64,000 nucleotides of DNA from Streptomyces sp. NBC_01408 (GTDB taxonomy: Bacteria > Actinomycetota > Actinomycetes > Streptomycetales > Streptomycetaceae), in contig NZ_JAPEPJ010000001.1 of assembly GCF_026340255.1 (NCBI RefSeq), forward strand, positions 3,465,001 through 3,529,000, written 5' to 3'. This document shows positions 1 to 8,716 of the stretch, piece by piece. A program made the position numbers and the translations under genes. Numbering within the stretch: position 1 is the stretch's first letter; every line of letters begins with the position of its first letter. The notes beneath the pieces are model-generated. The model did not search any database and was not told the origin of the DNA. It saw only the letters and a list, made by a program, of their open reading frames with translations.

Positions 1-38
1 AGGTCATCGCCGCGAACAAGGTCCCCGCCAAGGTCTGA
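1..38 (+). CDS. 3' end of an upstream CDS, partial
   Basis: Only the last eleven codons and a TGA are visible, in the frame starting at base 3, ending VIAANKVPAKV. It stops just before a hairpin terminator. Too little remains to assign a function; position upstream of a DUF2752 gene and trpC suggests one of the small membrane or hypothetical genes usually found there in Streptomyces (inference). Confidence 0.55.
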   Translation, partial: VIAANKVPAKV

Positions 39-60
39 GTGCCCGGCCGAGGCGGATCCG

Positions 61-100
61 GCGCAGCCGAAAGGCGCGGCCCCGTCGGGCTGCGCCTTTT
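61..100 (+). terminator. Intrinsic terminator
   Basis: The 8-bp stem AAAGGCGC (70-77) pairs with GCGCCTTT (92-99) and ends in a short T run. It lies 31 bases after the upstream stop and just before the DUF2752 start, so it separates the two transcripts. Confidence 0.7.
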
Positions 101-103
101 GTC

Positions 104-673
104 ATGACCGGAGAGAATCAGCGGGTGGACGCCTCCCGCACCCCCGACGCCGCGCCGTCCCCCGGCCCCGCGCCGGCCCCCGGCGTGCCGTCACCGGGCC
201 CGGCGCCGGTCCCGGCCGTGCCGTCGCCCGGCCTGCCGCCGGCCCCCGTTGTGCCCGCGGCCGGCCCCGTACGGAGCCGGGCCCGGCGGCTGGCCGCGCC
301 GGTGCTGGTCCTGGCCGGGGCCGTCGCCGCCTTCGGGTACGTGGGCGCCGTGGACCCGAACGAGCCCGGCCACTACCCGGTCTGCCCGCTGCTGCGGCTG
401 ACCGGGATCCTGTGCCCCGGCTGCGGCGGCCTGCGCAGCGCGCACGCGTTCGCCCACGGCGATCTGCTCACCGCTTCCGGGGCAAATGCCCTGGCCGTCG
501 TCGGCTATTTCGTCTTCGCGGGATTCATGGCCCTGTGGCTGTTCCGGGCGGCCCGCGGCGGTCCTGTACCGAGGATCGTCCTGAAGCCGCCGTACTGGTG
601 GGGGATCGGCGCCGCGGCCCTGGTTTTCGCCGTGATCCGAAATCTTTCTTTCGGCTCCGCGCTGGCGCCCTGA
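104..673 (+). CDS. DUF2752 membrane protein
   Basis: Small membrane protein of 189 residues. Residues 12-55 are a Pro/Ala/Gly-rich cytoplasmic-looking tail, followed by a first hydrophobic segment (about 64-83). Then comes the family hallmark, Cys94 plus CPGCGG (104-109) with RSAHAF after it, and two more hydrophobic segments (about 128-148 and 165-182). The cysteine pattern resembles a metal- or redox-binding site, but no activity is established for the family to my knowledge. It sits directly upstream of trpC, as it commonly does in Streptomyces. The ATG at 104 follows a terminator closely; a later start inside the Pro-rich tail is possible. Confidence 0.8.
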   Translation: MTGENQRVDASRTPDAAPSPGPAPAPGVPSPGPAPVPAVPSPGLPPAPVVPAAGPVRSRARRLAAPVLVLAGAVAAFGYVGAVDPNEPGHYPVCPLLRLTGILCPGCGGLRSAHAFAHGDLLTASGANALAVVGYFVFAGFMALWLFRAARGGPVPRIVLKPPYWWGIGAAALVFAVIRNLSFGSALAP

Positions 674-782
674 GCCCTGTCAGCAGGCCATATGAAGCCC
701 TGATTCCGAATGTCCAGTTACTGGGACGGCGTCAACCGCGTGCGGAGAGCAAGGCCTCCTGCGGATACCATTTGATTGCTGA

Positions 783-808
783 CCTTGCAGTTGTACGTGT
801 CTGCAAGG
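783..808 (+). promoter_or_regulatory. Hairpin in the trpC leader
   Basis: Perfect 8-bp inverted repeat CCTTGCAG / CTGCAAGG with a 10-base loop, 37 bases before the trpC start. There is no following T run, so it is not a classical terminator. No Trp-rich leader peptide was found in 674-845, so tryptophan attenuation is not supported here. Confidence 0.35.
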
Positions 809-845
809 CGGCCGACCGTCATCGACCCGGAAGGGGGCCGCTCGC

Positions 846-1655
846 GTGAGTGTGCTCGACGAGATCATCGAAGGGGTCCGCGAAGACCTTGCCGAACGGC
901 AGGCCCGCGTGAGCCTCGACGAGCTCAAGGAGCGTGCCGCCAAGGCGCCCCAGGCCAAGGACGGCGTCGCTGCTCTGCGCGGCGACAGCGTCAAGGTGAT
1001 CTGCGAGGTCAAGCGTTCCAGCCCGTCCAAGGGCGCGCTGGCCGCGATCGCGGATCCGGCCGGGCTCGCCGCTGACTACGAGGCGGGCGGTGCGGCGGTC
1101 ATCTCCGTCCTCACCGAGCAGCGTCGTTTCGGCGGCTCGCTGGCCGACCTGGAGGCCGTCCGCGCCCGCGTGGACATCCCGATCCTGCGCAAGGACTTCA
1201 TCGTCACCGCGTACCAGCTGTGGGAGGCCCGTGCCTACGGTGCCGACCTCGCGCTGCTGATCGTCGCGGCCCTGGAGCAGGAAGCCCTCGTCTCCCTCAT
1301 CGAGCGGGCCGAGTCCATCGGCCTGACCCCGCTCGTCGAGGTCCACGACGAGGAAGAGGTGGAGCGCGCGGTCGCCGCCGGTGCCAAGATCATCGGCGTC
1401 AACGCCCGCAACCTCAAGGACCTCAAGGTCGACCGCTCCACCTTCGAGCGCGTCGTCCCGGAGATCCCCGCCCACATCGTCAAGGTCGCCGAGTCCGGCA
1501 TCCGCGGGCCGCACGACCTGATCGCCTACGCCAACGAAGGCGCCGACGCCGTCCTCGTAGGCGAGTCCCTGGTCACCGGCCGTGACCCGAAGTCGGCCGT
1601 GGCCGACCTCGTCGCCGCCGGCGCCCACCCCGCCCTGCGCCACGGGCGGAGCTGA
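846..1655 (+). CDS. trpC: Indole-3-glycerol phosphate synthase
   Basis: Converts carboxyphenylamino-deoxyribulose phosphate to indole-3-glycerol phosphate, the fourth step of tryptophan synthesis. The 269 residues form a complete TIM barrel of normal length. Visible active-site elements are [11 protein letters not shown] (53-63), the RKDF lysine at 116, VEVH around Glu165, GVNARNL (184-190) and AESGIRG near 215. The GTG start at 846 is preceded by a GGAAGGGGG ribosome-binding site. It heads the trpC-trpM-trpB-trpA group; trpM starts 9 bases after its stop. Confidence 0.97.
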   Translation: MSVLDEIIEGVREDLAERQARVSLDELKERAAKAPQAKDGVAALRGDSVKVICEVKRSSPSKGALAAIADPAGLAADYEAGGAAVISVLTEQRRFGGSLADLEAVRARVDIPILRKDFIVTAYQLWEARAYGADLALLIVAALEQEALVSLIERAESIGLTPLVEVHDEEEVERAVAAGAKIIGVNARNLKDLKVDRSTFERVVPEIPAHIVKVAESGIRGPHDLIAYANEGADAVLVGESLVTGRDPKSAVADLVAAGAHPALRHGRS

Positions 1656-1664
1656 CCCGTCCCC

Positions 1665-1874
1665 ATGGCCCACGACCGCTTCTCCGTCCGCACCCGACCG
1701 GGCTCCGGCCCGGCCGCCGTGCCGACGGTCCACGCGCCCCTGGCGCGCGGCTGCCGCCCTCGCGGCTGCCGCGCCCCGGCCCGGCGCGTGCACGGGCGGC
1801 GGGTCCGGTACGTGATCGGCTCCGAGCCCGGTCAGGTCAACGGCATGCGATGGCGCCGCGGAGACGCGCTGTAA
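1665..1874 (+). CDS. trpM: TrpM, small trp-cluster protein
   Basis: A 69-residue basic protein between trpC and trpB. Its C-terminal two thirds carry a dense Arg/Gly/Cys region (RGCRPRGCRAPARRV, RRVRYVIG, PGQVNGMRWRRG) matching the small protein called TrpM (or TrpX) of Streptomyces trp clusters. From published work on S. coelicolor, TrpM is thought to modulate tryptophan supply; no enzymatic domain is visible. The start follows trpC by 9 bases, so it is co-transcribed and probably translationally coupled. Confidence 0.75.
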   Translation: MAHDRFSVRTRPGSGPAAVPTVHAPLARGCRPRGCRAPARRVHGRRVRYVIGSEPGQVNGMRWRRGDAL

Positions 1875-1887
1875 CGAGGAACGCCAC

Positions 1888-1918
1888 GCGGCCCCTGCCC
1901 GGAAGCAGGGCGGCCGCG
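1888..1918 (+). promoter_or_regulatory. GC-rich hairpin between trpM and trpB
   Basis: CCCTGC and GCAGGG arms (with GCGGC/GCCGC extensions and a small bulge) follow the trpM stop within 20 bases. It could be a weak terminator or a processing site in the 200-base gap before trpB. The rest of that gap (1919-2061) shows no gene. Confidence 0.3.
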
Positions 1919-2075
1919 GGTGCTCCCGTACGGCCTGTCGCCCCGGGCCGCCGGCTCCGGGCGCGGGCCGCCCCGTACCGTCGCACGCATGCCCCAGCGG
2001 GGTGTGCGCGCCGCGGGCGGGCGGCGCAATACGGTGAAAACCCCCGCCGCACCACGCACCGTAGGAGTACTGGGC

Positions 2076-3317
2076 ATGTCCAGTGAGTTCTTCATTCCGG
2101 ACCCGGAGGGTCACGTCCCGAACGCCGAGGGCTACTTCGGCGAGTTCGGCGGCAAGTTCATCCCGGAGGCGCTCGTCGCCGCCGTGGACGAGGTCGCCGT
2201 CGAGTACGAGAAGGCCAAGGTCGATCCGGCCTTCGCGGCCGAGCTGAACGACCTGATGGTCAACTACACGGGCCGGCCCAGCGCCCTCACCGAGGTGCCC
2301 CGGTTCGCCGAGCACGCCGGCGGCGCTCGGATCTTCCTCAAGCGCGAGGACCTCAACCACACCGGCTCGCACAAGATCAACAACGTGCTGGGCCAGGCGC
2401 TGCTCACCAAGCGCATGGGCAAGACCCGCGTCATCGCCGAGACCGGGGCCGGCCAGCACGGCGTCGCCACCGCCACCGCCTGCGCGCTCTTCGGCCTCGA
2501 CTGCACCATCTACATGGGCGAGATCGACACCCAGCGCCAGGCCCTGAACGTGGCCCGGATGCGCATGCTGGGCGCCGAGGTCATCGCGGTGAAGTCCGGC
2601 TCCCGGACCCTCAAGGACGCCATCAACGAGGCGTTCCGCGACTGGGTCGCCAACGTGGACCAGACCCACTACCTCTTCGGCACGGTCGCCGGTCCGCACC
2701 CCTTCCCGGCCATGGTCCGCGACTTCCACCGGGTCATCGGCGTCGAGGCCCGCCGCCAGATCCTGGAGCGCGCCGGCCGGCTGCCCGACGCCGTCGCGGC
2801 CTGCGTCGGCGGCGGCTCCAACGCCATCGGCCTCTTCCACGCCTTCATCCCCGACGCCGACGTCCGCCTGGTCGGCTTCGAGCCCGCCGGGCACGGCGTC
2901 GAGAGCGGCGAGCACGCGGCCACGCTGACCGCGGGCGAGCCCGGGATCCTGCACGGCTCCCGCTCGTACGTCCTCCAGGACGAGGAGGGCCAGATCACCG
3001 AGCCCTACTCGATCTCGGCCGGTCTGGACTACCCGGGCATCGGCCCCGAGCACTCCTACCTCAAGGACTCCGGCCGCGGCGAGTACCGCGCGGTGACCGA
3101 CGACGCCGCGATGCAGGCCCTGCGCCTGCTCTCCCGTACCGAGGGCATCATTCCGGCCATCGAGTCGGCACACGCCCTCGCGGGCGCCCTCGACCTGGGC
3201 AAGGAGCTGGGCAAGGACGGGCTGATCGTGGTCAACCTGTCCGGCCGCGGCGACAAGGACATGGACACGGCGGCCCGCTACTTCGGGCTGTACGACGCCG
3301 AAGGGGAGAGCAAGTGA
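2076..3317 (+). CDS. trpB: Tryptophan synthase beta chain
   Basis: PLP enzyme that condenses indole with serine, working as the alpha2-beta2 complex with TrpA. The protein has 413 residues. The PLP lysine is Lys100 in HTGSHKINN, followed by the ETGAGQHG motif (about 120-128) and the phosphate-binding GGGSNAIG loop near 245. The frame is open further upstream to 1920, but homology begins at [10 protein letters not shown] and TAGGAG lies 8 bases before the ATG at 2076, so that start is preferred. Its stop overlaps the trpA GTG by 4 bases (GTGA). Confidence 0.97.
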   Translation: MSSEFFIPDPEGHVPNAEGYFGEFGGKFIPEALVAAVDEVAVEYEKAKVDPAFAAELNDLMVNYTGRPSALTEVPRFAEHAGGARIFLKREDLNHTGSHKINNVLGQALLTKRMGKTRVIAETGAGQHGVATATACALFGLDCTIYMGEIDTQRQALNVARMRMLGAEVIAVKSGSRTLKDAINEAFRDWVANVDQTHYLFGTVAGPHPFPAMVRDFHRVIGVEARRQILERAGRLPDAVAACVGGGSNAIGLFHAFIPDADVRLVGFEPAGHGVESGEHAATLTAGEPGILHGSRSYVLQDEEGQITEPYSISAGLDYPGIGPEHSYLKDSGRGEYRAVTDDAAMQALRLLSRTEGIIPAIESAHALAGALDLGKELGKDGLIVVNLSGRGDKDMDTAARYFGLYDAEGESK

Positions 3318-4147
3318 GCACGGGCACCGGCAACATCCAGCTGCTGAGCGACACCCTCGCGAAGGCCAAGTCCGAGAACCGCGCCGCCCTGGTCGCCTAC
3401 CTCCCGGCCGGCTTCCCGACCGTGGACGGGGCCATCGAGGCCGTCAAGGCCGTCATCGCGGGCGGTGCGGACGTGGTCGAGATCGGCCTCCCGCACAGCG
3501 ACCCGGTCCTGGACGGCGCGATCATCCAGACCGCCGACGACATCGCCCTGCGCGGCGGAGTCAAGATCGCCGACGTGCTGCGCACCGTGCGCGAGGCCCA
3601 CGCGGCGACCGGCGCCCCGGTCCTGGTGATGACGTACTGGAACCCCATCGACCGCTACGGCGTGGAGCGGTTCGCCTCCGAGCTGGCCGAGGCGGGCGGC
3701 GCCGGCTGCATCCTGCCCGACCTGCCGGTCCAGGAGTCCGCGCTGTGGCGCGAGCACGCGGAGAAGCACGGTCTGGCGACCGTCTTCGTCGTGGCTCCCA
3801 GCAGCAAGGACGAGCGTCTGGCCACCATCACGGCGGCCGGTTCCGGCTTCGTCTACGCCGCCTCCCTGATGGGTGTCACCGGCACCCGCGAGTCGGTCGG
3901 CAACCAGGCCCAGGACCTGGTGGAGCGCACCCGTGCCACCCCCGGCGCCCGCGGCGGGCTCCCCGTCTGCGTCGGCCTGGGCGTGTCCAACGCCGCACAG
4001 GCCAAGGAAGTGGCCGGCTTCGCCGACGGAGTGATCGTCGGCTCGGCCTTCGTGAAGCTGCTGCTGGACGCGCCGGACCTGCCCGCCGGGCTGGCCGCCG
4101 TGCGGGACCTGGCGGGCGAGCTTGCGGAAGGCGTACGCAGGAGCTGA
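3314..4147 (+). CDS. trpA: Tryptophan synthase alpha chain
   Basis: Cleaves indole-3-glycerol phosphate to indole, which is channelled to TrpB. It has 277 residues and a TIM-barrel fold. The two catalytic acids are visible in [15 protein letters not shown] as Glu57 and Asp68 (equivalent to E. coli Glu49 and Asp60). The phosphate-binding part [13 protein letters not shown] lies in the C-terminal half. GTG start inside the trpB stop gives tight coupling, as expected for subunits of one complex. A hairpin terminator follows at 4201. Confidence 0.97.
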   Translation: MSTGTGNIQLLSDTLAKAKSENRAALVAYLPAGFPTVDGAIEAVKAVIAGGADVVEIGLPHSDPVLDGAIIQTADDIALRGGVKIADVLRTVREAHAATGAPVLVMTYWNPIDRYGVERFASELAEAGGAGCILPDLPVQESALWREHAEKHGLATVFVVAPSSKDERLATITAAGSGFVYAASLMGVTGTRESVGNQAQDLVERTRATPGARGGLPVCVGLGVSNAAQAKEVAGFADGVIVGSAFVKLLLDAPDLPAGLAAVRDLAGELAEGVRRS

Positions 4148-4200
4148 CGCACAGGGGTTCGCCGGGCGGGTTCTGTAGCCCGATCGGGTGGAACTGGGAG

Positions 4201-4230
4201 CGGGGAGGCACGAGAGTGCCTCCCCGCTTC
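4201..4230 (+). terminator. Terminator after trpA
   Basis: Perfect stem GGGGAGGCAC / GTGCCTCCCC with a GAGA loop, 54 bases after the trpA stop. It separates the trp transcript from the DsbA-like gene. Confidence 0.8.
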
Positions 4231-4242
4231 GTTTGGCCGAAC

Positions 4243-5277
4243 GTGAGCGAGAAGAACGACGGTGCGAACCGCGATGCGACGAAACGATCGGCCCGGGAGC
4301 GACTCCAGCTGGAGCGCGAGCGGCAGAAGACCCGGGACAAGCGCCGGCGGACCCTCGTCGTGTCGGCGGCGGTGGTCGGCGTCCTCGCCCTGGCCGCCGT
4401 CGTCGGCCTGATCGCGGCCAACGCCGGCAAGAGCGGGGACTCCGCCAAGGACGGCCCGGTGGTCGCCCCCTCCGGGGCCACCGGCAAGGACGCGCTCGCC
4501 ATCCAGACGGGCAAGGGCGAGGCCAAGTCCACGCTGACCGTGTGGGAGGACTTCCGCTGCCCGGCCTGCAAGGCCTTCGAGGACAACTACCGGGACACCA
4601 TCCACGACCTGGAGGCCAAGGGGCTCCTCAAGGTGGACTACCACCTGGTCACGCTCATCGACGGGAACATGGGCGGCAGCGGCTCCCTCAAGAGCGCGAA
4701 CGCGGCGGCCTGCGCGCAGGACGCGGGCAAGTTCACCCCGTACCACGACGTGCTCTTCCAGAACCAGCCGCAGGAGGTCGACGACGCCTACGGCAAGAAC
4801 TCCAAGCTGCTGGAGCTGGCCGGCAAGGTGGAGGGGCTGGACACCCCGGCCTTCCGCTCGTGCGTCGAGGACGGCACCCACAACAGCTGGGTGGGCAAAT
4901 CGCAGGAGGCCTTCCAAGCCGGCAAGTTCCGGGGCACCCCGACCGTGCTCCTGGACGGCAAGGACATCTTCGCCGACCAGGCCAACCCGCTCACCCCGCA
5001 GAAGCTGAAGGAACAGGTGGAGGGCGCGGCGAAGGGTTCCGGCGGCGGCAGCGCCAAGGGCGCGGGTGACGGCTCCGAGTCCTCGAAGGGCGGGGCCAAG
5101 GCCTCGCCCTCCCCGAGCACGGGCTCCCGCTCCCGCTCCGGAGCCGGGTCCACGGCCGGGTCCACGGCCGGGTCAGGGACGGCGTCCGGGGCGAAGGCCT
5201 CGCCCTCGTCCGAGGCCTCGGGCAGCGGGGCGAAGTCGGCCACGAAGGCCGGTTCCGGCGGTTCCCCGGAGAACTGA
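4243..5277 (+). CDS. Membrane-anchored DsbA-like thiol-disulfide protein
   Basis: Probable extracytoplasmic oxidoreductase of 344 residues. A charged cytoplasmic N-terminus (1-36) leads to one membrane segment (about 37-60), a Thioredoxin_4/DsbA-type domain (about 90-270) with WEDFRCPACK, CPAC at 106-109, and the cis-proline loop GTPTVLL near 230. A Ser/Gly/Ala/Lys-rich tail of about 70 residues follows. The GTG at 4243 is chosen because it lies just after the trpA terminator and gives the typical basic N-terminus; no strong ribosome-binding site is visible. The tail has lower-complexity codon use, typical of a flexible extracellular extension. It precedes lgt by 79 bases. Confidence 0.85.
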   Translation: MSEKNDGANRDATKRSARERLQLERERQKTRDKRRRTLVVSAAVVGVLALAAVVGLIAANAGKSGDSAKDGPVVAPSGATGKDALAIQTGKGEAKSTLTVWEDFRCPACKAFEDNYRDTIHDLEAKGLLKVDYHLVTLIDGNMGGSGSLKSANAAACAQDAGKFTPYHDVLFQNQPQEVDDAYGKNSKLLELAGKVEGLDTPAFRSCVEDGTHNSWVGKSQEAFQAGKFRGTPTVLLDGKDIFADQANPLTPQKLKEQVEGAAKGSGGGSAKGAGDGSESSKGGAKASPSPSTGSRSRSGAGSTAGSTAGSGTASGAKASPSSEASGSGAKSATKAGSGGSPEN

Positions 5278-5356
5278 GCGACACCTGGGCCGTGTGTGGA
5301 TTTGGTTTCGGCTTGCCGGGCGGGTTGCGGTCAGCACCGCCCGGCAGGGTAGCGTC

Positions 5357-6367
5357 ATGTCTGCCATGGACATTGCTTACATCCCCAGCCCGTCGACCGG
5401 CGTGGTCCACCTCGGACCGATCCCGCTGCGCGGCTACGCGTTCTGCATCATTCTCGGCGTCTTCGTCGCCGTCTGGCTCGGCAACAAGCGGTGGATCGCG
5501 CGCGGCGGAAAGCCCGGCACCGTCGCGGACATCGCCGTGTGGGCGGTGCCCTTCGGCCTGGTCGGCGGTCGCCTCTACCACGTGATCACCGACTACCAGC
5601 TCTACTTCGGCGAGGGCCGCAACTGGGTCGACGCCCTCAAGATCTGGGAGGGCGGCCTCGGCATCTGGGGAGCGATCGCGCTGGGCGCGGTGGGTGCCTG
5701 GATCGGCTGCCGGCTGCGCGGCATCCCGCTGCCGGCCTGGGCGGACGCCCTGGCGCCGGGCATCGCCCTGGCCCAGGCCTGCGGCCGCTGGGGCAACTGG
5801 TTCAACCAGGAGCTGTACGGCCGCGCGACCGACCTGCCCTGGGCGGTGGAGATCAGCGAGGGCCCGAACCGGCTCGCGGGGACCTACCACCCGACCTTCC
5901 TCTACGAGTCGCTGTGGTGCGTCGGCGTCGCCGTACTGGTCATCTGGGCCGACCGCCGCTTCAAGCTCGGCCACGGGCGGGCCTTCGCCCTGTACGTGGC
6001 CGCGTACTGCGCCGGCCGCGTCTGGATCGAGTACATGCGGGTCGACGAGGCGCACCTCATCCTGGGCCTGCGGCTGAACGTGTGGACGTCGATCGTGGTC
6101 TTCGTGCTGGCCGTGGTCTACCTGGTGGTGTCGGCGAAGCTGCGGCCGGGCCGCGAGGAAGTCGTCGAGCCGGACACCTCCGGCGGTGCGGGCGGGGACG
6201 CGGCGGCCTCGGCCGAGGCCGAGGACAAGCCCTCGGACACCGCTGCCCCTGCCGCGGCGGAGGACAAGGTGAAGGCGTCCGTGGCGACGAAGGCCGAACC
6301 CGCCAAGGCCGACCTGAGCAAGGCGAAGCCGGCCGAGGGCGAAGCCCCGGAGCCCGACAAGCCCTGA
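5357..6367 (+). CDS. lgt: Prolipoprotein diacylglyceryl transferase
   Basis: Transfers diacylglycerol to the lipobox cysteine of prolipoproteins at the membrane. It has 336 residues with about seven hydrophobic segments, the Lgt signature GRWGNWFNQELYG (143-155), RGYAFC near the N-terminus and the HPTFLYES segment. A cytoplasmic Ala/Lys/Glu/Pro-rich tail after about residue 265 is typical of actinobacterial Lgt. ATG 5357 has CAGGG seven bases upstream; the next ATG at 5366 is an alternative. A strong terminator follows. Confidence 0.95.
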   Translation: MSAMDIAYIPSPSTGVVHLGPIPLRGYAFCIILGVFVAVWLGNKRWIARGGKPGTVADIAVWAVPFGLVGGRLYHVITDYQLYFGEGRNWVDALKIWEGGLGIWGAIALGAVGAWIGCRLRGIPLPAWADALAPGIALAQACGRWGNWFNQELYGRATDLPWAVEISEGPNRLAGTYHPTFLYESLWCVGVAVLVIWADRRFKLGHGRAFALYVAAYCAGRVWIEYMRVDEAHLILGLRLNVWTSIVVFVLAVVYLVVSAKLRPGREEVVEPDTSGGAGGDAAASAEAEDKPSDTAAPAAAEDKVKASVATKAEPAKADLSKAKPAEGEAPEPDKP

Positions 6368-6380
6368 CCGCAGACCGGTC

Positions 6381-6418
6381 CGAAGGGGGGTGCCGCGCAC
6401 GCGCGGCGCCCCCCTTCG
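6381..6418 (+). terminator. Terminator after lgt
   Basis: Long stem of about 17 bp (CGAAGGGGGGTGCCGCGC against its complement with one wobble) starting 14 bases after the lgt stop. Confidence 0.85.
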
Positions 6419-6508
6419 CATGCCGCCTCCCGGCCCACTCCCCCATGCGGCCCCGGCGGACCCGGCTGACATGATCATCTCCGAGGACCGTGACACGAGG
6501 GGGAGACC

Positions 6509-7873
6509 ATGACCGACAAGCCGACGACCGCCCGCCGGGCACTGCTGACCGGAGCCGTGGCCGGACTGGCCGGCGCGACCGCGCTGTCCGCCGCCGGGAG
6601 CGCCACAGCGGCGCCCACGGCCGGAGCCACACCGGACTGGTTCGACGTCAAGGCCCACGGAGCCGTCGGTGACGGCGCCACCGACGACACCGCCGCCGTC
6701 CAGCGGGCGCTCGACGCGGCGGCCGCGGCGGGCGGCGGCACCGCCTACTTCCCCGTCGGCAAGTACCTGGTCAAGCCGGCCGCCGCCCAGCCGGCCCTGG
6801 CCCTCAAGGCCGACGGCATCCGGCTCTCCGGCGCCGGTGCCAAGGCCTCCACCCTGATCAAGGGCGGCGACGGCATCCTGCTGCGCATGTCCGGCAGCGG
6901 ACCGGCGTACTCCACCGGCGCCACCCACCGCCGCTACTGCTCGATCGAGAACCTCGGCTTCAACGGCAACCGCAAGACCGGCCTGCTGCTGGAGCTCTAC
7001 TACAACAACAACTCGTACTTCCGCGACGTCTTCATGTCCTCCAACAACGACATGTGCGTGGACGCCGTCGAGTTCTGGGACTCCCGCTTCTACAACCTCG
7101 TCATCGAGGACTGCACCGGCACCACCGGCAGCACCACCCAGCCCAACGTCTGGCTGCGCAACGCCTCCTCCGCCACCGAGGGCGCCTGGGGCTACAGCAA
7201 GGACAACATCAACCAGATCCACTTCACCGGCTGCCGGCTGGAGGCCTTCGGCACCGGCGCGCTGTGGATCGGCCAGGGCGCGGTCACCCTCAACAACCCC
7301 AACGGGATCTACCTCACGGACTGCAAGTTCGAGACCTCCCGGATGCAGGGCGGCCCGCACCTGAAGGCCGACGCGGGCTCCAAGCACGTTTACGCGACCA
7401 ACATCTACTGCTACGCAGGCGACTTCGCGGCGGGCACCCCGGCCACCGCCCGGAACATCATCAGCTGGGCGGCGAGCGCCGGCGCCCTGGAGAACGTGGT
7501 CATCGCCAACCGGGACAAGGCGACGGTCAACGCGGGCGTGGCCCTCTACTCGGGCCCCGGGTCCACCGCCGTGCTGCGCAACGTCGTCGGGCTCTACGGG
7601 ACCGCGCCCACCGGCACCCACATCTACTACGAGCAGTCGTCCACCGGCGACTTCCGGGTGGAGAACAGCTACGGCACCCTTGGGGCGCAGGCGACCGGGA
7701 CGATCCCGGTCAAGAACGCCCCGAACCCGCCGCTGCGGCTGGTCCCCGGACCGGTCACCGACGCCTCCTTCACCCGCCAGCCGCTCGACGGCACCATGGC
7801 CGTGGACTCCGCCAACAAGCGGCTGTACGTACGCGTCGGCGGCCAGTGGCTCTGGTCCGCCCTCAACGCGTAG
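6509..7873 (+). CDS. Tat-exported pectate-lyase-superfamily (beta-helix) protein
   Basis: Secreted right-handed beta-helix protein of 454 residues. The N-terminus has a twin-arginine type signal (TARRALLTG followed by a hydrophobic run to AATA/TAA, about 1-32). The pectate-lyase_3/GH28-like opening is WFDVKAHGAVGDGATDDTAAVQ (beginning near 46), then AYFPVGKYLV. Asn/Asp-rich strands (NLGFNGNRKT, NIYCYAGDF) continue through the helix. Substrate is not evident; relatives act on polysaccharides or serve as phage-tail-like adhesins. GAGGGGGA lies 7 bases upstream of the ATG. It stands alone between a terminator and the convergent citE-like gene. Confidence 0.8.
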   Translation: MTDKPTTARRALLTGAVAGLAGATALSAAGSATAAPTAGATPDWFDVKAHGAVGDGATDDTAAVQRALDAAAAAGGGTAYFPVGKYLVKPAAAQPALALKADGIRLSGAGAKASTLIKGGDGILLRMSGSGPAYSTGATHRRYCSIENLGFNGNRKTGLLLELYYNNNSYFRDVFMSSNNDMCVDAVEFWDSRFYNLVIEDCTGTTGSTTQPNVWLRNASSATEGAWGYSKDNINQIHFTGCRLEAFGTGALWIGQGAVTLNNPNGIYLTDCKFETSRMQGGPHLKADAGSKHVYATNIYCYAGDFAAGTPATARNIISWAASAGALENVVIANRDKATVNAGVALYSGPGSTAVLRNVVGLYGTAPTGTHIYYEQSSTGDFRVENSYGTLGAQATGTIPVKNAPNPPLRLVPGPVTDASFTRQPLDGTMAVDSANKRLYVRVGGQWLWSALNA

Positions 7874-7900
7874 CTCACGCCGCGGCGCGCCCGGCCGCGG

Positions 7901-8716
7901 TCAGTACGTGGGAACCCGCGCGGCGAGCGCAAGGGTGCGGTGCGCGGCCGCGACCACGGCCGGGTCCACGAAACGCCCGTCGGGCAGTGCCAGAGCCCCC
8001 GGGGTGGCGCGGGCCGCCGCCAGGACCTCATGGGCCGCGGCGACCTCCGCGGGAGCGGGCAGGTAGGCCCGCTCGATCACCGGCAGCTGGCGGGGGTGGA
8101 TCGCCGCCCGGCCCAGGAAGCCCAGGGAACGCCCCCGGGAGCAGGAGGCGGCCAGTGCCTCCAGGTCCCGGATGTCGGGGAAGACGGACTGGGCCGGCGG
8201 TACGAGCCCGGCCGCCCGGGCCGCCACCACCACCCGCGAGCGGCACCAGTCCAGGCCCGTCCCCGCGCTGACGGCCAGATCGGCCCGCAGGTCCGCCTCG
8301 CCGAGGGAGAGCCCGCGCAGGGCGGGGTGCGCGCGGGCGATCTCGAACGCGCGCTCCACGCCCAGCGCGGATTCCAGCAGGGCGTACAGGGCGACCCCGC
8401 CGGTGCGGTCGGCGACGGCCGCGACCTGCTCCGGAGCGCTGATCTTGGGCAGCCGGAGCCCGGCCAGGCCCCGGCGGCCCGCGAGGGCGGCGAGGTCGAC
8501 GCCGCCCCAGGGGGAGTCCAGGGCGTTCACCCGGACGTGGACGGGGACCGCGGGGCGCTCGGCGAGCAGCTCGGCGGTCGCGGTGCGGGCGTACTCCTTG
8601 CGGGAGGCCGGCACCGCGTCCTCCAGGTCCACGATGACGGCGTCGGCCCCGCAGCCCAGCGCCTTGGCCACCACCGCCGGGCGGTCGCCCGGCGCGTACA
8701 GCCAGGTCAGGATCAC
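7901..8716 (-). CDS. CitE-like CoA-ester lyase (HpcH/HpaI family)
   Basis: Aldolase-type enzyme of 271 residues resembling citrate lyase beta subunit and malyl-CoA/citramalyl-CoA lyases. Visible landmarks are WLYAPGDRP at the N-terminus, VDLEDAVPASRKEYAR (Mg-binding region), RVNALDSPWG, the LLESALGVERAFEIA glutamate and SLGEADLRADL. It is the last gene of the leftward hydrolase/kinase operon and its ATG overlaps the CoA-transferase stop by 4 bases, so a CoA thioester made by that enzyme is a plausible substrate (inference). The exact acid is unknown. Confidence 0.85.
   Translation of the reverse strand: MILTWLYAPGDRPAVVAKALGCGADAVIVDLEDAVPASRKEYARTATAELLAERPAVPVHVRVNALDSPWGGVDLAALAGRRGLAGLRLPKISAPEQVAAVADRTGGVALYALLESALGVERAFEIARAHPALRGLSLGEADLRADLAVSAGTGLDWCRSRVVVAARAAGLVPPAQSVFPDIRDLEALAASCSRGRSLGFLGRAAIHPRQLPVIERAYLPAPAEVAAAHEVLAAARATPGALALPDGRFVDPAVVAAAHRTLALAARVPTY

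Noticed and set aside
674..845. Trp leader peptide for attenuation
   Set aside because: No short frame with clustered Trp codons and no terminator/antiterminator pair.
819..3173. 784-codon antisense frame over trpC-trpB
   Set aside because: Same GC-skew artefact; the plus-strand genes are unambiguous.
4991..7621. Long antisense open frame across the DsbA-like gene, lgt and the pectate-lyase-like gene
   Set aside because: It crosses two terminators and three well-supported genes, with a Gly/Arg/Val-rich composition typical of shadow frames.
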